Source of the DNA: Pelobates cultripes
Taxonomy: Eukaryota; Chordata; Amphibia; Anura; Pelobatidae
DNA length: 64,000 nt
Assembly (NCBI GenBank): GCA_933207985.1
Contig: OW240918.1
Coordinates: 20,559,602 to 20,623,601, forward strand
Direction of reading: 5' to 3'
In this document: positions 32,035 to 46,434 of the stretch, piece by piece
How positions within the stretch are numbered: the first letter of the stretch is position 1
Layout of the letters: every line of letters begins with the position of its first letter
Translations under genes and position numbers: made by a program
Notes under the pieces: generated by a model
Told to the model about the DNA's origin: nothing
Databases searched by the model: none
What the model saw: the letters and a program-made list of their open reading frames with translations, nothing else

Positions 32035-33819
32035 GGGCCTAATTTATTTTATCTACTAGACTGGGTTTTGCCAACTCTGGCCCTGATAAGCACCTGGATT
32101 CCTAAGTGTATCCTCGGATTGAAAATTAACTGTTTTCAGACATATTACAGAAGTGTACGAAGAGGATATACAAAACTTTCACACACACAAAAAAATGAAA
32201 AATAAAAACATATCCATACTTTTCAATGCTTGTGTAAACAAAAAATAAAAAAAATTCTAGTGTGACTCTATTTACCCTTTTAAGTTACATCACCTACGGA
32301 AAATGAATAAGGCAGGGCAATATTTATATCAACATAGTCCGGCAGCATGTAAATCAGTATGGGTCCCTGATTAAAGGAACTTTCTTGTAAACATGCTATA
32401 AACCAGTCAGCTTTGTGTAATTACTATAAGTAAAGCTGTCTTCTTAGATATCACTAGTGGCTTAAAGGTAGCAGATGTGCAGAAGTGTTTTGATCTGGGG
32501 ACAGCAGGGGTTCAACCAGAAAATAATGCAACAGAAAAATAAAGATTTCATTGTCCGGTTGATAAGGAAACACTAACGCTATCTAAAGTTGGTTGGGAAG
32601 TGAATAAGATCCTGAGAGGTCACCGGATAAATGCAGAATGGAAAAATGTATCTATTAAAAAAAAGGTTTCTTGTAGGACATCTGCCATCTGTATGGTTTT
32701 TACAGAATTGCTTGTTTGTTTTTCATTAAAAATCTATATGTTGTGTTTCTGTTTTGTATTGTGTTACATTTAAAAGTTGCACATAAGACAGAATTGCGAC
32801 TGGTTTTTACACTCTCCAATTTATGCCGGCTGTTAATTACTGACTGCTGGCATGGAAGCCCATTTGTACTATTTTGTGCATGAATTTAGAACACTGAGCT
32901 GCAATACCTGGAAATTAAGGCTGAAATGATGACGAGACGGCTGCATCCAGAACAATTCTGCAGCACTGTACAATGACATCAATGTACACAATACACAAGA
33001 AAGCATGGGCACGTGGCTTTTTTTTAATATAGTAATGCAATTTGAAGCCATATAGTGAAACTTTATAATATAATATAAAACAATACTACAGTGAACATTA
33101 CTTAATAATAGTAAAGAAGAAAACAAGAAGAAAAAACAACAATGTATATTTAAAGGACTCTTCCTTAAGCATAAAATGCATAGTTATGAAATCAGTGGGA
33201 GTTAAAGCTAAGCAAAGGGCTTTCTGGCAAATAGTGTGATTAAACAATCTCTGCCCCAAATACCTCAGAACTGTGGGCTCAATTCCTGAGGAAGTCCACC
33301 TATTTCTCCAAGGATGATACCATGAGTTGGGCAATGCCACCAAGGATGGACATGTGAAGCCATAACAACATAAACCCTTAACAGAAAAATGCTTTGATAA
33401 TATCATTATAGGCAATTGTATTGCATATGATTAATGTTCCTCTATGGTGCCACCATTTACAAACAGTTTGCAAGTGGTATTGCACCCTAAAAGTTCTATG
33501 TTGAAATTTAGCAAAATTTTAAGCAAAGTATTGGAGAATACTCGTTTGTAGGAAAACCCTGATATTTGGCAATAGCTTGATTTATAATAGGAATGACGAC
33601 TGGAAGAATAGATTGCCTACTGAGCATACCGAGAACGGTTTGCATATTAGAAAGTGATCAAACTTTAGCAGTCTGTTTGTAAGGAACTTCACATCGGATT
33701 ATATTTTTCCATATCAGTTATTTTGAGCTAGAATTTGAAATTTACTTTGAATTCCCACTTTACTGAATTTCCCTGGCAGCATTTTCACTATTGTTGCAAT
33801 AATATACTCTATAATGCAA

Positions 33820-33895
33820 ACATACATATACACACACACGCACATATACATATAATTGCATTATGTAAAATATATACATATATATGTTATACACA
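33820..33895. repeat. Short (CA)n/(TA)n microsatellite
   Basis: CATACATATACACACACACG, then CACATATACATATA, then after a break ATATATACATATATATG. Simple-sequence repeat; the overlapping open frame of 85 codons is caused by it. Confidence 0.7.
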
Positions 33896-35999
33896 CATCA
33901 AAGAACATTTGAGAGATGTAATGTGCACATTATCTCAGAGAAGGGACCTTGCTGAATTTTCAAGGATAAAAACCTTGGATTTAAAACCTTGAATATACTG
34001 ATGCCAGGGAAAAAGGGACATTGTCCATATCTAAAGAGATATTGTGTCTAATACCTTCCTTGAAAAATAATATTAATGATGCAACTCTAAATGTAATTTA
34101 AAGAAAAATCTATGTAACAAAAACTGCACTGAAGAATAAACAAACAGAAAATGTCTATTTTCTCCAGAAATGAAATCCCCTGTACCTCTAACCATTTTTT
34201 ATATTGTTCTTGCTATACACAGTACATATCTATACATTCCATGTTATACCTGCAATGTATTCCATGGTCAATTCTATTTGCAATGCATTCGTTTCTGTGC
34301 TATATAATAGCTTCTGCTCTTACCATCAGCTAGAATTTAGTAGTTTTGCTTCCACTAACTCTTGACAAATATTCCTACCTGTACGCCTGAAAGTTGTGAC
34401 TCTGAATTTCGCAAGTTTTCTTCCAAAAACGGTTCCTGTGCTTTTCATGATGTGCAATATTTTGGCTCCCAATCCTGTCCATGAAGCCAAAATATGTAAG
34501 ATTTCTTAAAATGTGACCCAGTATATGTCCTTAGTATTAGAGCAACCAGTTGTTTGTGACAAATGCAACATTCAGGTGGGGGCTTCTCCGCAGGACATTA
34601 CAGAAATAAAAAGAAAGGCTATTTGCACGTAAAGAAAAGAGGTTTTTTTTTCTTTCTTTGCATTCATCGGGGGCTAGAAGATTACCTGATTAATTGGAAA
34701 AGGGGAGGTGATACCATTAAAGTGGAAATGAAGGATTGTACCTTTACATTGGTGCAATCCGATTTCTATGCAAATATGCAATTTGTTAGAAGTGCAGCTT
34801 AGGTCAGGCATTGTACATCACTACAAAATGTGTTGGAGCCTATTCAATTAAATTGATGGCAAGAATGATGCACATTTTTTTTCTAAATCAGAAGGAATGC
34901 CCTTTTTTCAAAGTGAGTTAATAGTTAAATTTTTAGAACTGCTCATTTCAGGTTAAATTGTGTTACTGTAGGGTTTATGCTCTATATACTGGGTAGGGGT
35001 AAGTTCACAATTTGTGGTGATTTGTTTAATGGGAAATGCAGAGAACTGACAAAGGGAATGGGGACTATTGGCCAAAAAAAAAGGAAAATAGGAATGGAAA
35101 TAAATGTAATTAGAATCTTCCTTAATTTGGCTATTGTTTCTTAAAATTTGCAATTACTTTTTTGATTCTCCAGTATTCTAAGTTTAGCGAATAAACACCA
35201 ACTAGATAAGTTAAACCCCCATTTAGGCTGCTGTTTTCCCTTAGTGGATTATTCTAACTGTTTTTCGAAACTTTTGTTACTATGCTATCCGTAATAGGAC
35301 CTTAGAACTATTTTTTTTGTGGCTTTCTGAGGCGTGTCCTAATCTTAATTTTTTTGGGGAGCTCCAAGTTGCAGAACTGTGTAAAGGGATTCCCCTAAGT
35401 GACAAGAACCCTGGTGATGCTAAATGTAGCAGGTAAAATGTCCATATTTCACCCCTTCATACATTTATTAAAATTATTAAAGTGACTGCCAAAGACTAGG
35501 CCAAAAGAGAGAAGTAGCAAGGGTTAAGTTAAATGGAACACTTCATTACCCCCCTTGTGTGCTTTAGTGGTACGGAGGCTTTTTCCCTGCCCTGGCAAGT
35601 TTCAATTTTTTTTGGCATCTTTTGGCATTCCATTTTGCGGATAAGTCAATGAAGTAGGTTCAGACTCCTGGCTGTTTTGTGCAGTCTGCGCATGCACAAT
35701 CACCTTTCTGCCCTATTCATGCCTAGAATAAGTGTTGGGTTTTTTTACACAGATTTTGTGCAATTTTATGTCCTATTTCACAATTTGGCTATCCGTAGTT
35801 CTTTGGCTTCCGGTAAATATTTAAAGTGGCTATTTTTTTAAATTTATTTTTTGAGACATTTTATTTGAGTTTTGACACTGTTCTGTTATTTTTTTAAATT
35901 TAATTTGAGAGATTTTAGATTACATTTACAATCTACCCGAGGAGCATTTGAATCAAGCGACATTCTGAACATGTGTTTTATTCTTTAACTAAACTGAAT

Positions 36000-36950
36000 T
36001 TGTAAAACGGTTTATTGCATAACGAGTGTTTAAAATCACACTTTGCCTCATCTAGCAAGCTTTTTAAATATTCAGCTTCTATAACAGACCGGCCATTCCT
36101 GACACATTAAACCTTTCTGTTAGCCTGTTTTCCAAACAGATCCGTGGCATGCACAAAGGACAAAACCAGACATTATAGTGAATAGACACTGACAGTACAT
36201 AGACAAAAGCTCAATACATGGTCCCCCCTCTAAAACAGGACACAAAAGCAACGGAGTCAGTGATGTGTAAATCAAACAATGTGAGGGGGAAAATATTGAA
36301 TAATTTCTGTCATGAGGCACTGACTAACGCCAGGCTCTAATTGAATTAAACTCCTATTTATTTGCTCAGGCCTAAACAACAGGCCGGAAAAAAAGTAAGA
36401 TTTGCTCAACTGTTCGGAGGTCCCACCTTTTTTCACCCCTGTATAAATCCACCATCTGTGCTCACACACACACACATGTTCCGTCTCAGTAGAAATGTAC
36501 AGAGACCCGGAAAAGACACAAGGGACAAAATAGAGGCCTAGTCTTTCAATAGCTTCTAATAGCCTCCCCTGCTCCAAAGATGCCAAAATGGAAGTGGGGT
36601 ACAAAGCGTCTGCAAATTGCCCAGGTGAGATTGTCTACATCTCCACCTCAGGCACGATAGGAATCAAGTAAAAGAAAGGTTAAAATTAGAAAATTCAATT
36701 TATTTGATAATTTCCCAGAATAATTAGAGTTAATATGGGTTAATTAATATGCAAATCTCTCAGCAGATGTTCTGCAGCAGGGTCTATGTGAGAATTCAGC
36801 CTTTGCTTCTCTCCTGCGTGATTTTGGCTGTCAGTTATTGGGTATAATTACTGTAACTAACCAAATACACAAAACGTTTAGAATATAAAATCATTGCAGT
36901 CCTAGCTCGATTCTTTCAGCCACTTTAACTGCAACAAAAGATGACAATTT
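36000..36950. promoter_or_regulatory. Candidate conserved non-coding element
   Basis: A stretch without recognised repeats and with balanced composition against an A/T-rich background. At 36680-36860 it contains ATAATTAGAGTTAATATGGG, TTAATTAATATGCAAATCTC (octamer ATGCAAAT next to TAATTA), a CAGATG E-box and GGTATAATTACTG. Dense homeodomain/POU-type sites in a ZEB2 intron fit a developmental enhancer. Conservation cannot be tested here, so this is a candidate only. Confidence 0.35.
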
Positions 36951-37694
36951 ATTTAAAAAAAAAAAAAAGTAGGCCTATTTTTTTTTTGTAAATAAATATA
37001 TTTCTGCTATGAATAACTAGCATTATCAGAACATGTTAATGACCAATCACATGAATATACACACAGCACCCCACAGCCACCTGCAACATCATATGAAAGT
37101 ATTTAACCCATTAGTGAGCAATGACATGACAGACATGTCCTAGGTGAACGGAATTTGTCTAAACCGCCAATACCTTGCATTGAAAATGTGACCAAATTGC
37201 TCATGATTATTATTTTTGAACTGGTACTTAAAAAAAATAAAAAATTAAAATAAAAAATTTAATGCTTTCTCTTCTTTTGATAAATCTGGAAACATCAAGT
37301 ACTGTGTCTAGTATTAAAAATAAACAAAATAAAATAATTACTTTTATTTTATACTTAAGTACATGTTTTCATAAGCATATTAATTTAAACTAAATAGTGC
37401 CCATAAAATACAATTTAATGACTCTTACTGTATTTAAAAACACTCGTTGGCCTATCCCTCGCAAAACAATCATGTACTGAAAAAAAAAAATAAGTAAAAA
37501 ATAAATAAACATGCTGAATAATGGCTTATTTTGTATTCTACTCAAATGTGCAAATATTTAATCAAATATAATATTCAAGAGGAAGAAAAACAGCAGGGGG
37601 AAAGTTATTGTGTTAAGACTGTTTACAAGCAAAGGAAAATTAGAATGCCAATTGCTACGTGTCTTGCAGTACGTCTCTTAGCAATAGATATTTC

Positions 37695-37845
37695 AGAGGC
37701 CTGACTTTTTAAAGTTGCATTTAAGGGTGAGCAGAGCGTAATAGCCTTAGGCCGACAAAGCATCATGGGAGTTGTACTTTTTTTTTTTTTTTTTAACAGC
37801 TGGAGTGAGAGGTCTATGTTTTGGCCACCCCTGTTGCAGAGTAAT
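37695..37845. mobile_element. Eroded hAT-type fragment
   Basis: Contains GCATCATGGGAGTTGTA, a poly-T run and the terminus TTGGCCACCCCTGTTGCAG, which is the inverse of the CAGGGGTGGCCAA end seen at 15712. It appears to be a remnant of the family represented at 55590. Confidence 0.45.
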
Positions 37846-40800
37846 TGCCAATGTTGAGAAAAAGTTATGGTGAATTTATTAAACTCTTTAAACGCCAGAT
37901 TTTTAAGCGTCACCATCACAGAGACTCCCCCCCTCCCCCCTATGTTTTTGACACCTCACTGTAAGGTAAATAAATCTCCCCGCCATCGATGTTCTGAAGC
38001 GGAATGATGTAGGTACTTGTCATAATGTAGCTGTCACTGATATAGCTCTGTTTGAACACACTGACGCTCTTATCTGGGGGTCTGTTCTAAAGCTTGTCTC
38101 TGACGACACCCCTCTCCCTAACGCTCTCTCTTTTGGCTCCAGCACAGCTGAAAGAGATGTCATGGCCTGCTGCCACCAGACTATGGCTGCACTCCCCTCC
38201 TGCTCTCTATTCCTCCCTCCTCCTCCCAAATCCCTTTCAGGTAGTGGAATTTGCTGACATTACCAGTGTTGGATGGCTTGTCAGCTCAATTCAAGGGTGT
38301 GGCAATAATTTCAAAGATAGCTGTGCTACATAACTGTGCTTTTTACAGAGAAAGGTGCTTTATCCGAGCTACACAGAGAGATAGAATGTTATGTTAGCCC
38401 AATAACACATTACATGTTTTAAAGCAGATTATAGACCTGCGATTCTGTGTCTTATTACCAGATCACTCAAGGACACTTGCTGTCTGTCCATCGAGGTTCT
38501 GTAGATACTTCCAAGGTTCAGTTCCTGGATTTATTTGTATTTTTGTTTTAGTGAGCCATACATTTTTATATTTACTTTTATTTTAACTTGTCATAAATAG
38601 CCCAGGGGGTTATCCACTAAACAATAAACTTCAAAGGATAAAAAAGGGTAATTCAAATTTAAGGCCTAAATAGCTACTTTTGCAAACTACTTGAGTTTGT
38701 GAAATTTTACAATTCAGCTATTTTGACTTTAAATATGCACATCTATTGCAAGTTCTCCAGAATTAACAGTTTAGTCAATAAACACATTTATTTGGTTTTG
38801 TTGCCTGCCCCTACTAAACTACAACTACTATCATGCTCAGTGAGGCTGGTGGGTGTTAAAATATAAATCTGATGTACTGGAATAATGAGACAACTACTTA
38901 CCAAACAGTTTATTTGGAATAAAACTCCAATCAGCCTCATTCACAGGTCGACTGAACCTGATTAGAGTTTTAGTTCACTATCGCATTATATAGCAAGTAA
39001 ATATATTAATGGACACATAAACATTAAAACTAAAAAACTGAACTAATCCCGAACTAAGGGATTTTATATACAAATCCTTAAATCTCAATTAAACCACCCA
39101 CCTGAGAAAAAGGAAGTAAGGGCTGGGCAAAACCCGGTGGAACTGTGGCTAATGAACTAAATCTTTTAGGGCTTAGGAAATATTTCTGCACTGTTTAGTA
39201 AACCATATTTATTTGCAAAAATCTTTATGTGCATTCAATTAGAAAAAGTGCTATTTCGTACATAGTTTCCTTTCAACTGTGATCTCAGAATACAAAGGTG
39301 GAACTTAATATAACCAACAATTCTTTGACTTAAAACTGTCTGCAGAAACCTTTTTCTTACCAGGGCTTGAAGCTAAGATAACATTATTATCTTACTGAGC
39401 AGCATTACGCAGTGCAAGGTGATAACGCTAGGTTGCAAAAAGTTTCATACTCCTGAGTTATCACAGTCATGTGTTTGTATAGTTCTGAAGCACTTATCTA
39501 AATCCCTGAGCTGAAAGAACATAGCCTATACTGATATTTCTATACTTTTTAGGCTGCAATGAGAGAGCAAGGTTTTTTAGTATATTGTATGATAACTGTT
39601 TATAACAGCAGAAGCACAGGCCACAGCGTAAAGTTGAGTTTCTCTCTCAAAACGGGTTAAATGTTTAGGACTCCTGTCTTGACAAGATATGGTCTTCAGG
39701 AGTTACAACAGGTCTGTTTAGATTGAGAGAAAAAGCAGAACATCCCAATGTTGACAATTTGATTTTATCAGCGTTTGATAGGCTACTCACCTAGAGCAAA
39801 TATAATAGTTTGGAGATTAGGAATAAGGCTATCTTGAGCCACCAGAATGTTAAAAGTCTTATCTGTGTCTTCTAAAATTACAACAAGCAGCTGCATTGTC
39901 AAATCTTGTTCGCACCAACACAATTAGTTATAAACTGACAGTAATAACCTCAACAATATATTAAACAAAATCATTATATAATTTTTATATCATTTTTTTT
40001 ATTAATGCATAAGAAAGTTGTGGTACTTGAAATAGCACATATCTTATTTTTTTCCCAAAAAATTACAATCTGTTTTCGTTTTCACCTGGTGTATCTTACA
40101 GGACCCACTTACTGTTAATGACTTCCTTTTCTGTGAGACCAACAAACACTTTTAAAGGTAGTTTAGGATGGAATGAAGAAGTAATTTCAGAGTACTGGAG
40201 GTGGGGTGTGACGTCCAAGTTATGTCATCAAAATGGGTTTTATGATGCAACTTTCAGACTAATATGACAAAGTGCTGGAGGAACATATTGAAAAATGCCT
40301 GAAAACCCAAACCCATGTCTGGGTTTTACATTAGCAGACATTCCGGTCCAATGTCCAATGTGTTCAATAGCATACGTATAGCATAAGGAGAGTCGAGTGG
40401 TGTACCTGGCCACTTTATGGGATGTTCCACCTTTTTAGGTCTCATTCATTTCTAGTTTGGCCTAGTTGACCTGAGTCATCCTGCTGCCAGTAGAAAATCC
40501 AAAAGTTGTTTTAGAAGTTGGAAAGTCCAGGTGTAGTTCTCTTGGCACTGCAGAAGTGCCAATCAACATTAATCAACATTTGCTATGCCAAGGCCAGCCA
40601 TTGCTGAGTTATAAGTTACTAATGACAATATGGAGGTCCCTACTGGCTTGCATGATGCTAAGGCAGCCAAGAGTTATAAAAGTCATTAAGGTGAGCAAGG
40701 CATTTAATACAGACCCATGCTACATCATGCATTTCTACATAAGCTTCCCTAAGGCCATTTGGCCATCCTAACATACGAATGGTAAGACCAATTTCCAACA

Positions 40801-41004
40801 CTATGGCTTAGGTTTCACACCCTCAGGTGATGTTATCCCACTGGATTCCATGACTTGTGATTTCCATTGATCCCATTGATAATTTTAGGGTGGGCTTATT
40901 CAATAAACATTATATGAGCTGTGATGTTGTGGTCACATTTTAAGTAGCCATACTTCTACTACTACAGTAAACAGCTGTCAACAAATATCAAATAAATACA
41001 CGTT

Positions 41005-41148
41005 TAATATTATTATTACTGGTATTTATATAGCGCTTTACAATATTATCAAAGGGGGAGATTTAACAATAAATGAGACACTTACAAAAACAGGAACATT
41101 AGGTTGAATAAGGCCCTGCTCAAAGGAGCTTACAGTCTATATTCCCAA
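41005..41148 (-). mobile_element. LINE/SINE 3'-tail remnant
   Basis: TTATTATTACTGGTATTTAT, ATAGCGCTTTACAATATTAT, GGGGGAGATTTAACAATAAA, CCCTGCTCAAAGGAGCTTAC then AGTCTAT. It is the inverse of the tail of the LINE at 46435, here without coding sequence. Confidence 0.75.
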
Positions 41149-43014
41149 ATAAATGCCCTGTGTATACTGTTTTATAGATTCTGCTAGTCAAGCACGGATT
41201 CAGACTTTTTGCTGTAGTAACTGAGGATGCGTTATGTTGTAATAAAAAGGACACCGTTAAAATAAATGACTTTCGCTAAATATATGCAAATTTCAGTGTA
41301 AGCAATCATTGCAAAATTAATTTTGCCAGAACTGATTAAAAGCATTAATAAATCTATATGCCGTATTGCTTCAATCTGATACTATAAAATTATTGTACTT
41401 CCTGTAAGATTAATTTTAATCCTACAATAACATATTACAGTGCCAGTGCATATTACTGTACATTCTGTTAATAATGGGGCAGCACAATCTGAATTGTAAT
41501 TACACATAGAAACAAAGTAATTTTAAAGTCACTGCATTGTTTAACACTTTAGACACAAAGGATCTGCACGTGCATTGTTGAATAGCTATGGCGGGAGGCT
41601 GGGATGTAGAAGACTTCTCCTTCCAGCACTGAAAGGGTTAACTGACGAAGTTCTATGTTTGACAACGAAGTTACATGTTTGCAGTTTATGCAGTTCTGAA
41701 CCTTCTACTTTTATTAAGGGTGATTCTAATTAAAATCATGAACTCAAGGTACATTTGTTCTCACGGAGACTTTGTAAAATTTTCTAACCACCAAAAAAAA
41801 ATAGGAAAGAAGAAAAAAACTGTCGAGCCAACACAGATAAAAGAAAGGTTAATCACAACAGTTTTAGATTTTTCAAGGCTGTTTTGCATTCTTGCGTCGC
41901 GCCAAAGAAACTTTTGGTTTGCAGTAGGTGTAGCTTACAAAGTTTTAACCTTCACAATATCTTAGTTGAGATGCCGAGATAGTACACAAAACGTTACTGC
42001 ACAGAACAAAAAAAGGCGTAAAAAAACCTAAACCTTTCTTTGGGTAAAGGGCTGCTGATATTTAAGTAATAATCATTTAATTTTGAGATTGTGATCAGAA
42101 CCTGTAGGTGCTTGCGAATCATTCAGTCAAACATGGTGATCTCAGAGCCTTTTTGGTGAGATTTACTAAGAATGCGTCTGAAAATTAATGAATGAGGACC
42201 ATTTGCGCAGGTGAATGTAAGGCACCACTGAAATACATTTACTTAGTCGAGTCATTCTCTTGATTTATGGACAGAGCTGGGACAAGGTAAAGAATATTAA
42301 CTGCTTAATCTGTCTCTTTTAAATGTAGCAATTGCAGTTCAAAAGTCCAAACAAAGTTGTTGTTTTTCCAAAACAAAACCCCCCCCCAAGAAACGTGCAT
42401 CTATAATCATACAAAAACAATAAATAAACAAATGAACTTCCAAAAATACAACTCTAAAGAAAATCCATTTTTTTTTTTTAGAACCAACATCTACAGATTA
42501 ATTCTTGTACTTTTGGTCCCTGGTGTGTCCCTTTAATCCACAGCACAAACAAATAAATAAAGAGAATACAAACCAATTAAAACTCTTTGAATAGCATCTT
42601 TACTGAAAACCTCCAGAACACTGCACACAGCCATAAAATTCAATGTCGCCAGCTGGGAGGGGTTGGATTTAGAGAGGTCAGGGATAACCTGGTCTTTTAC
42701 AGGGTTTAAAGATCACAGAGAGAAGCTGTCCAGGTAAAGCAGAGCCCTGTTTAGGGCTATCTGTGCTCGTATTGTTATGATAATAAGGGTGTAAATCCCA
42801 AATGTTCCCCTCTGTGCCTGTATCTTTTGTCACCTGAATAGCATCCCAATCAGGTATCAAACGAACTACAGGAAACATACTTCCTGCCCCAGTGAACATG
42901 TTGCATTATTGATCCTGACCCTAAAGGGAGACTTTTTTCACTGTAGCAACATGTGCATTACGCAGGCTTTAATGAATGCTTTAGTGTTGGGAATAGAGAG
43001 ATTTATTCCTAGTA

Positions 43015-43465
43015 CTTAAGTGTCCCTCTGCCCCCAGATCCCCACTCCAGCCATGATAGGGTTAAAAAAACATTACAGTCACCTATTCCAATGCTGATGT
43101 CCCTCAGTGCTGGGCCACACTCCTCCTCCATTGACATCAGCCATGAGGGGACCTGATGTGCATGCGCGGCGTGCATTAGGCTGTACCAAAGGAAAGCACT
43201 GAATCATTGCTTTACTATAGGGTTTTCCTTGACACTGGATATCCTCATGCAGAGCGTGAGGACATCCAGAGTCATTTCACAAAGTCAAACTCTGTCTCTG
43301 TGAATCTGCAGAAAGCACCTCTAGTGGCTGTCGGGTAGATTGCCACTAGAGGCAGTTTTAACATTCCTATGTAAACATTGCAGTTTCTCTAAAATTGCAA
43401 TTTTGTTTACACAACAGGGCTAAGGGGGGCAGGGACACGACATCCAGACCACTTCAATGGGTCCT
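43015..43465. mobile_element. Non-autonomous DNA transposon, AAAGGGACACTATAG-end family, copy 2
   Basis: Left part TTAAGTGTCCCTCTGCCCCC. The interior GGAAAGCACTGAATCATTGC, ATGCAGAGCGTGAGGACATC and CACCTCTAGTGGCTGTC corresponds to the copies at 3872 and 54378, and the end is GACCACTTCAATGGGTCC ... ATTGTCCC. Non-coding; both ends have lost bases. Confidence 0.6.
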
Positions 43466-45784
43466 TATATTGTCCCAGTAACTTATGTCAACAGACTAGC
43501 AGACAGATAGTCTATAGCTTAATATAGTTTTTACTAGAACATTCATTTTTAACCAATTTTTTCTTACTGATACACACTACTGATAAAGATTGTACATTGC
43601 TGGATGCCCTTTTACAGCTTATATGATGTTCTCATCTCTATCTTTTTTTCCAATCTTTATTTATTTGTTCAGACATGTGAGTCAGTGAGTGTGAATGCTC
43701 AGGTACCTAGGGTTTGCAAAGGTGGTAATTAGCACAGCGGGATAATTGATGTGTAGATTGCAGATTGAACAAATGCTTTGGCTTGTTGGTACTTCTCACT
43801 CTTCTATGATTATTCTTTTTAACACAGCATCGATAATGAATACCTTACTTGTTTTGTTAAAGAGACAGTCCAGGCACCTGGACAAGTTCAATGCACAATA
43901 ATGCACAAGATAAAACGATGTTTCTGCCTTTATTTCCCTTCCTAAACATTCTCCACATTTTGCAAAAAAATAAATTAAAAAAAATAAAATACAATACACA
44001 CAGCTCTGCTGGAGATATATTATATTGATGCCTGGTTTATAAATGTATGGAGATAACATCTTTAAACATTGTACGCCATACAGGAAGTCAAACATATTGT
44101 GACACCACTTCCTGAATATGGAATGTAAACACCCTGCATAACTTCAAGGCTGATCTTAGCCAATTCCTATCGAGTAAACATGGACTTTGTCCACTGACCC
44201 CCAATGGAGACTCTTCAAGCTCTACTAAAACCTTCTAAAACCATTTGTAATGTAGTTCATGAAAGACTATCAACCAATTAGAGATATCCTTGGCAGGATT
44301 ATTAGTGATACTGTATTTAACAAATTGTTCAGACAAAATAGACATTTGTATATTTCATGTTGTATGTTTTATTTGGATATAATGATAAGAAGCACAAATA
44401 CGTCCTTTGCCAATTGATGGTTGGCCTGGTAAAACAGATCTTGCAACCTGAACTTAATATGAAATGTATCTCAAACAAATGCAGTACCACCTTTTCATCC
44501 CCGGGGTTTCAGATGTTGATACTCAACCAGCTATTCATTTTATCGTCCTCAGAAGGATGAGACTGAGTTAACACTCCTGGGAACCAAACCTGCTACACCG
44601 AGGTTTGGCTTCACAATGTGTCAGGTTTTCAGAAACTATTTTAAACACTGCTGAGACAAAAACTAGACATGGCAGCAGCCCACATCACCTTCATTATGAT
44701 GAAGCACATTAGGAATTTAGAAGAAGACATAAATGACTCAAACCTGAGTCCAAAAATACACGCAAGGTTGAAAGCCAACACAAAATGGAACAGCGAGAAC
44801 AGCAGTTTTAATTTATCACCTTACCAGGGTCAGATTTCCGGCACTTTGTAAGTCTTATGGAATCTGTGTCTTCTATTGAAGCCACTGAATTTGAGTCAAA
44901 TTAAGCTCTCACTGCATTCCATCCAAATACTTTCATGGACAAATGTATTAATAGATATTCTGCTTGTCAAAGACTGCTTTCAGAAATGTAACCTACTCAC
45001 ATCTTACTATATTAACTTCTAGAAGAACCTACGTTCAGAAGTCCTCCTCCTTCATCCACCTTCGTGTTCATTGTCATGTATAGACTGGGATTGATGTCAA
45101 TGTCTGATTTCTTGAAAGCCACAATATGGGTAAATTTGAATAAACGATATATAAAAAAATAATAATAATTCAATTATTTTTCACCAATTCTCCTCTCTAC
45201 CTTACCCATCAGTTAATCCCTTACAATTATTCCTCTCCATGGAATAAATAAATGTTTAAAAATAAACAATATTTAATTAATACGGGTGTCTCTTTAAATT
45301 TACGTTTTCCTTTTGGAACATAAAGATGAATATTTCCAATACTTGTTTTCCTTTTTTCAAGACTCCGACTCAGAAAATGTTTATTTCAAAGCACCTTGTT
45401 ATCACATTTTTCTGGTGACTGTGTATCTAATAGGAATCTGTTGACCACAGAGAAAAGAATACCAGTCACACTTATGTTTTCCACTATCTTTTAATACCCT
45501 ATGCCATATCTAATACTTGCCATGTGATAAGGTGATACAAAGTTCTTAAAAAAAACTACATTGGATTGTGTTGTACAGCTAGATTAAATGTAACTGTCTA
45601 CGTTTTATCATATACCATAAACGCAGACATAACTCGTAGCGAGACAGAGCGTTCTGTAAGCTGCAAGTTTTAAGCGCCAAGGTAAATCAATGACATGGAG
45701 TGATGATGGGAGTTGCAGTCCCAAAAATGCTGATACACTGCAGTCGCTTAATTTAGGGCCAGAAACAAAGAGAGGGAAGATGTT

Positions 45785-45935
45785 AATATTATTATTTGTA
45801 AAGCGCTAACAAATTCAGAAGCGCTGTACAAAGGGAGGACTAACAGACACGTAATTGTCTGTTGGACGCAAGTTGGACACACAGGAACAGAGGGGTTGAG
45901 GGCCCTGCTCAGTGAGCTTATGTGCTAGATGTTGA
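45785..45935 (-). mobile_element. LINE/SINE 3'-tail remnant, second subfamily
   Basis: TTATTATTTGTAAAGCGCTA, GAAGCGCTGTACAAAGGGAG, TTGGACACACAGGAACAGAG and GGCCCTGCTCAGTGAGCTTA. Same inner block as 23867-23990. Confidence 0.7.
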
Positions 45936-46434
45936 TTGACTTTAACATTATTATAGTAAGTGAGGTGCATTTGGACTGTGGGATAGATTTATCAAGGCAA
46001 AGCAAATTAACATCTGGGTCAAAGTGTTAAATGTTTAGATACATTATGTTGATTATCATGAGATCGCTTCTTATTTAGCACTTTGAACTAGAACAGCACC
46101 TATTTGTGCATTGCTAAATCTCCTCTATTTATATTTCTACAATACCGAGGGACAGTTTCAGTAACAAGGCAAGAAAGGCTGATTACCAGCTCTACAACCA
46201 CAATGACTACTCCTGGGATCCTCAGCCAGCAGTAGTTATGAAATAGTCCAACATTTTTGCTCCAGTGAGAGGAATATTTTTCTAAATCCTGTGATATTCT
46301 ATGCAGTGTAAGTGCAAGAATGAGAGACCTTAAACATTAAGTAAATGTTCCCCTTTTCAGTAAAAGATTCCTTTACAATCGGGCTAAAAGACCAACCATA
46401 ACGTGCAAATCTATGGCTGGTTGTGAATTTTAGG

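Noticed and set aside
32708..32740. Possible exon 2 (start-codon exon) signal GCTTGTTTG
   Set aside because: The surrounding sequence does not encode the basic K/R-rich N-terminus, and there is no donor in the right phase.
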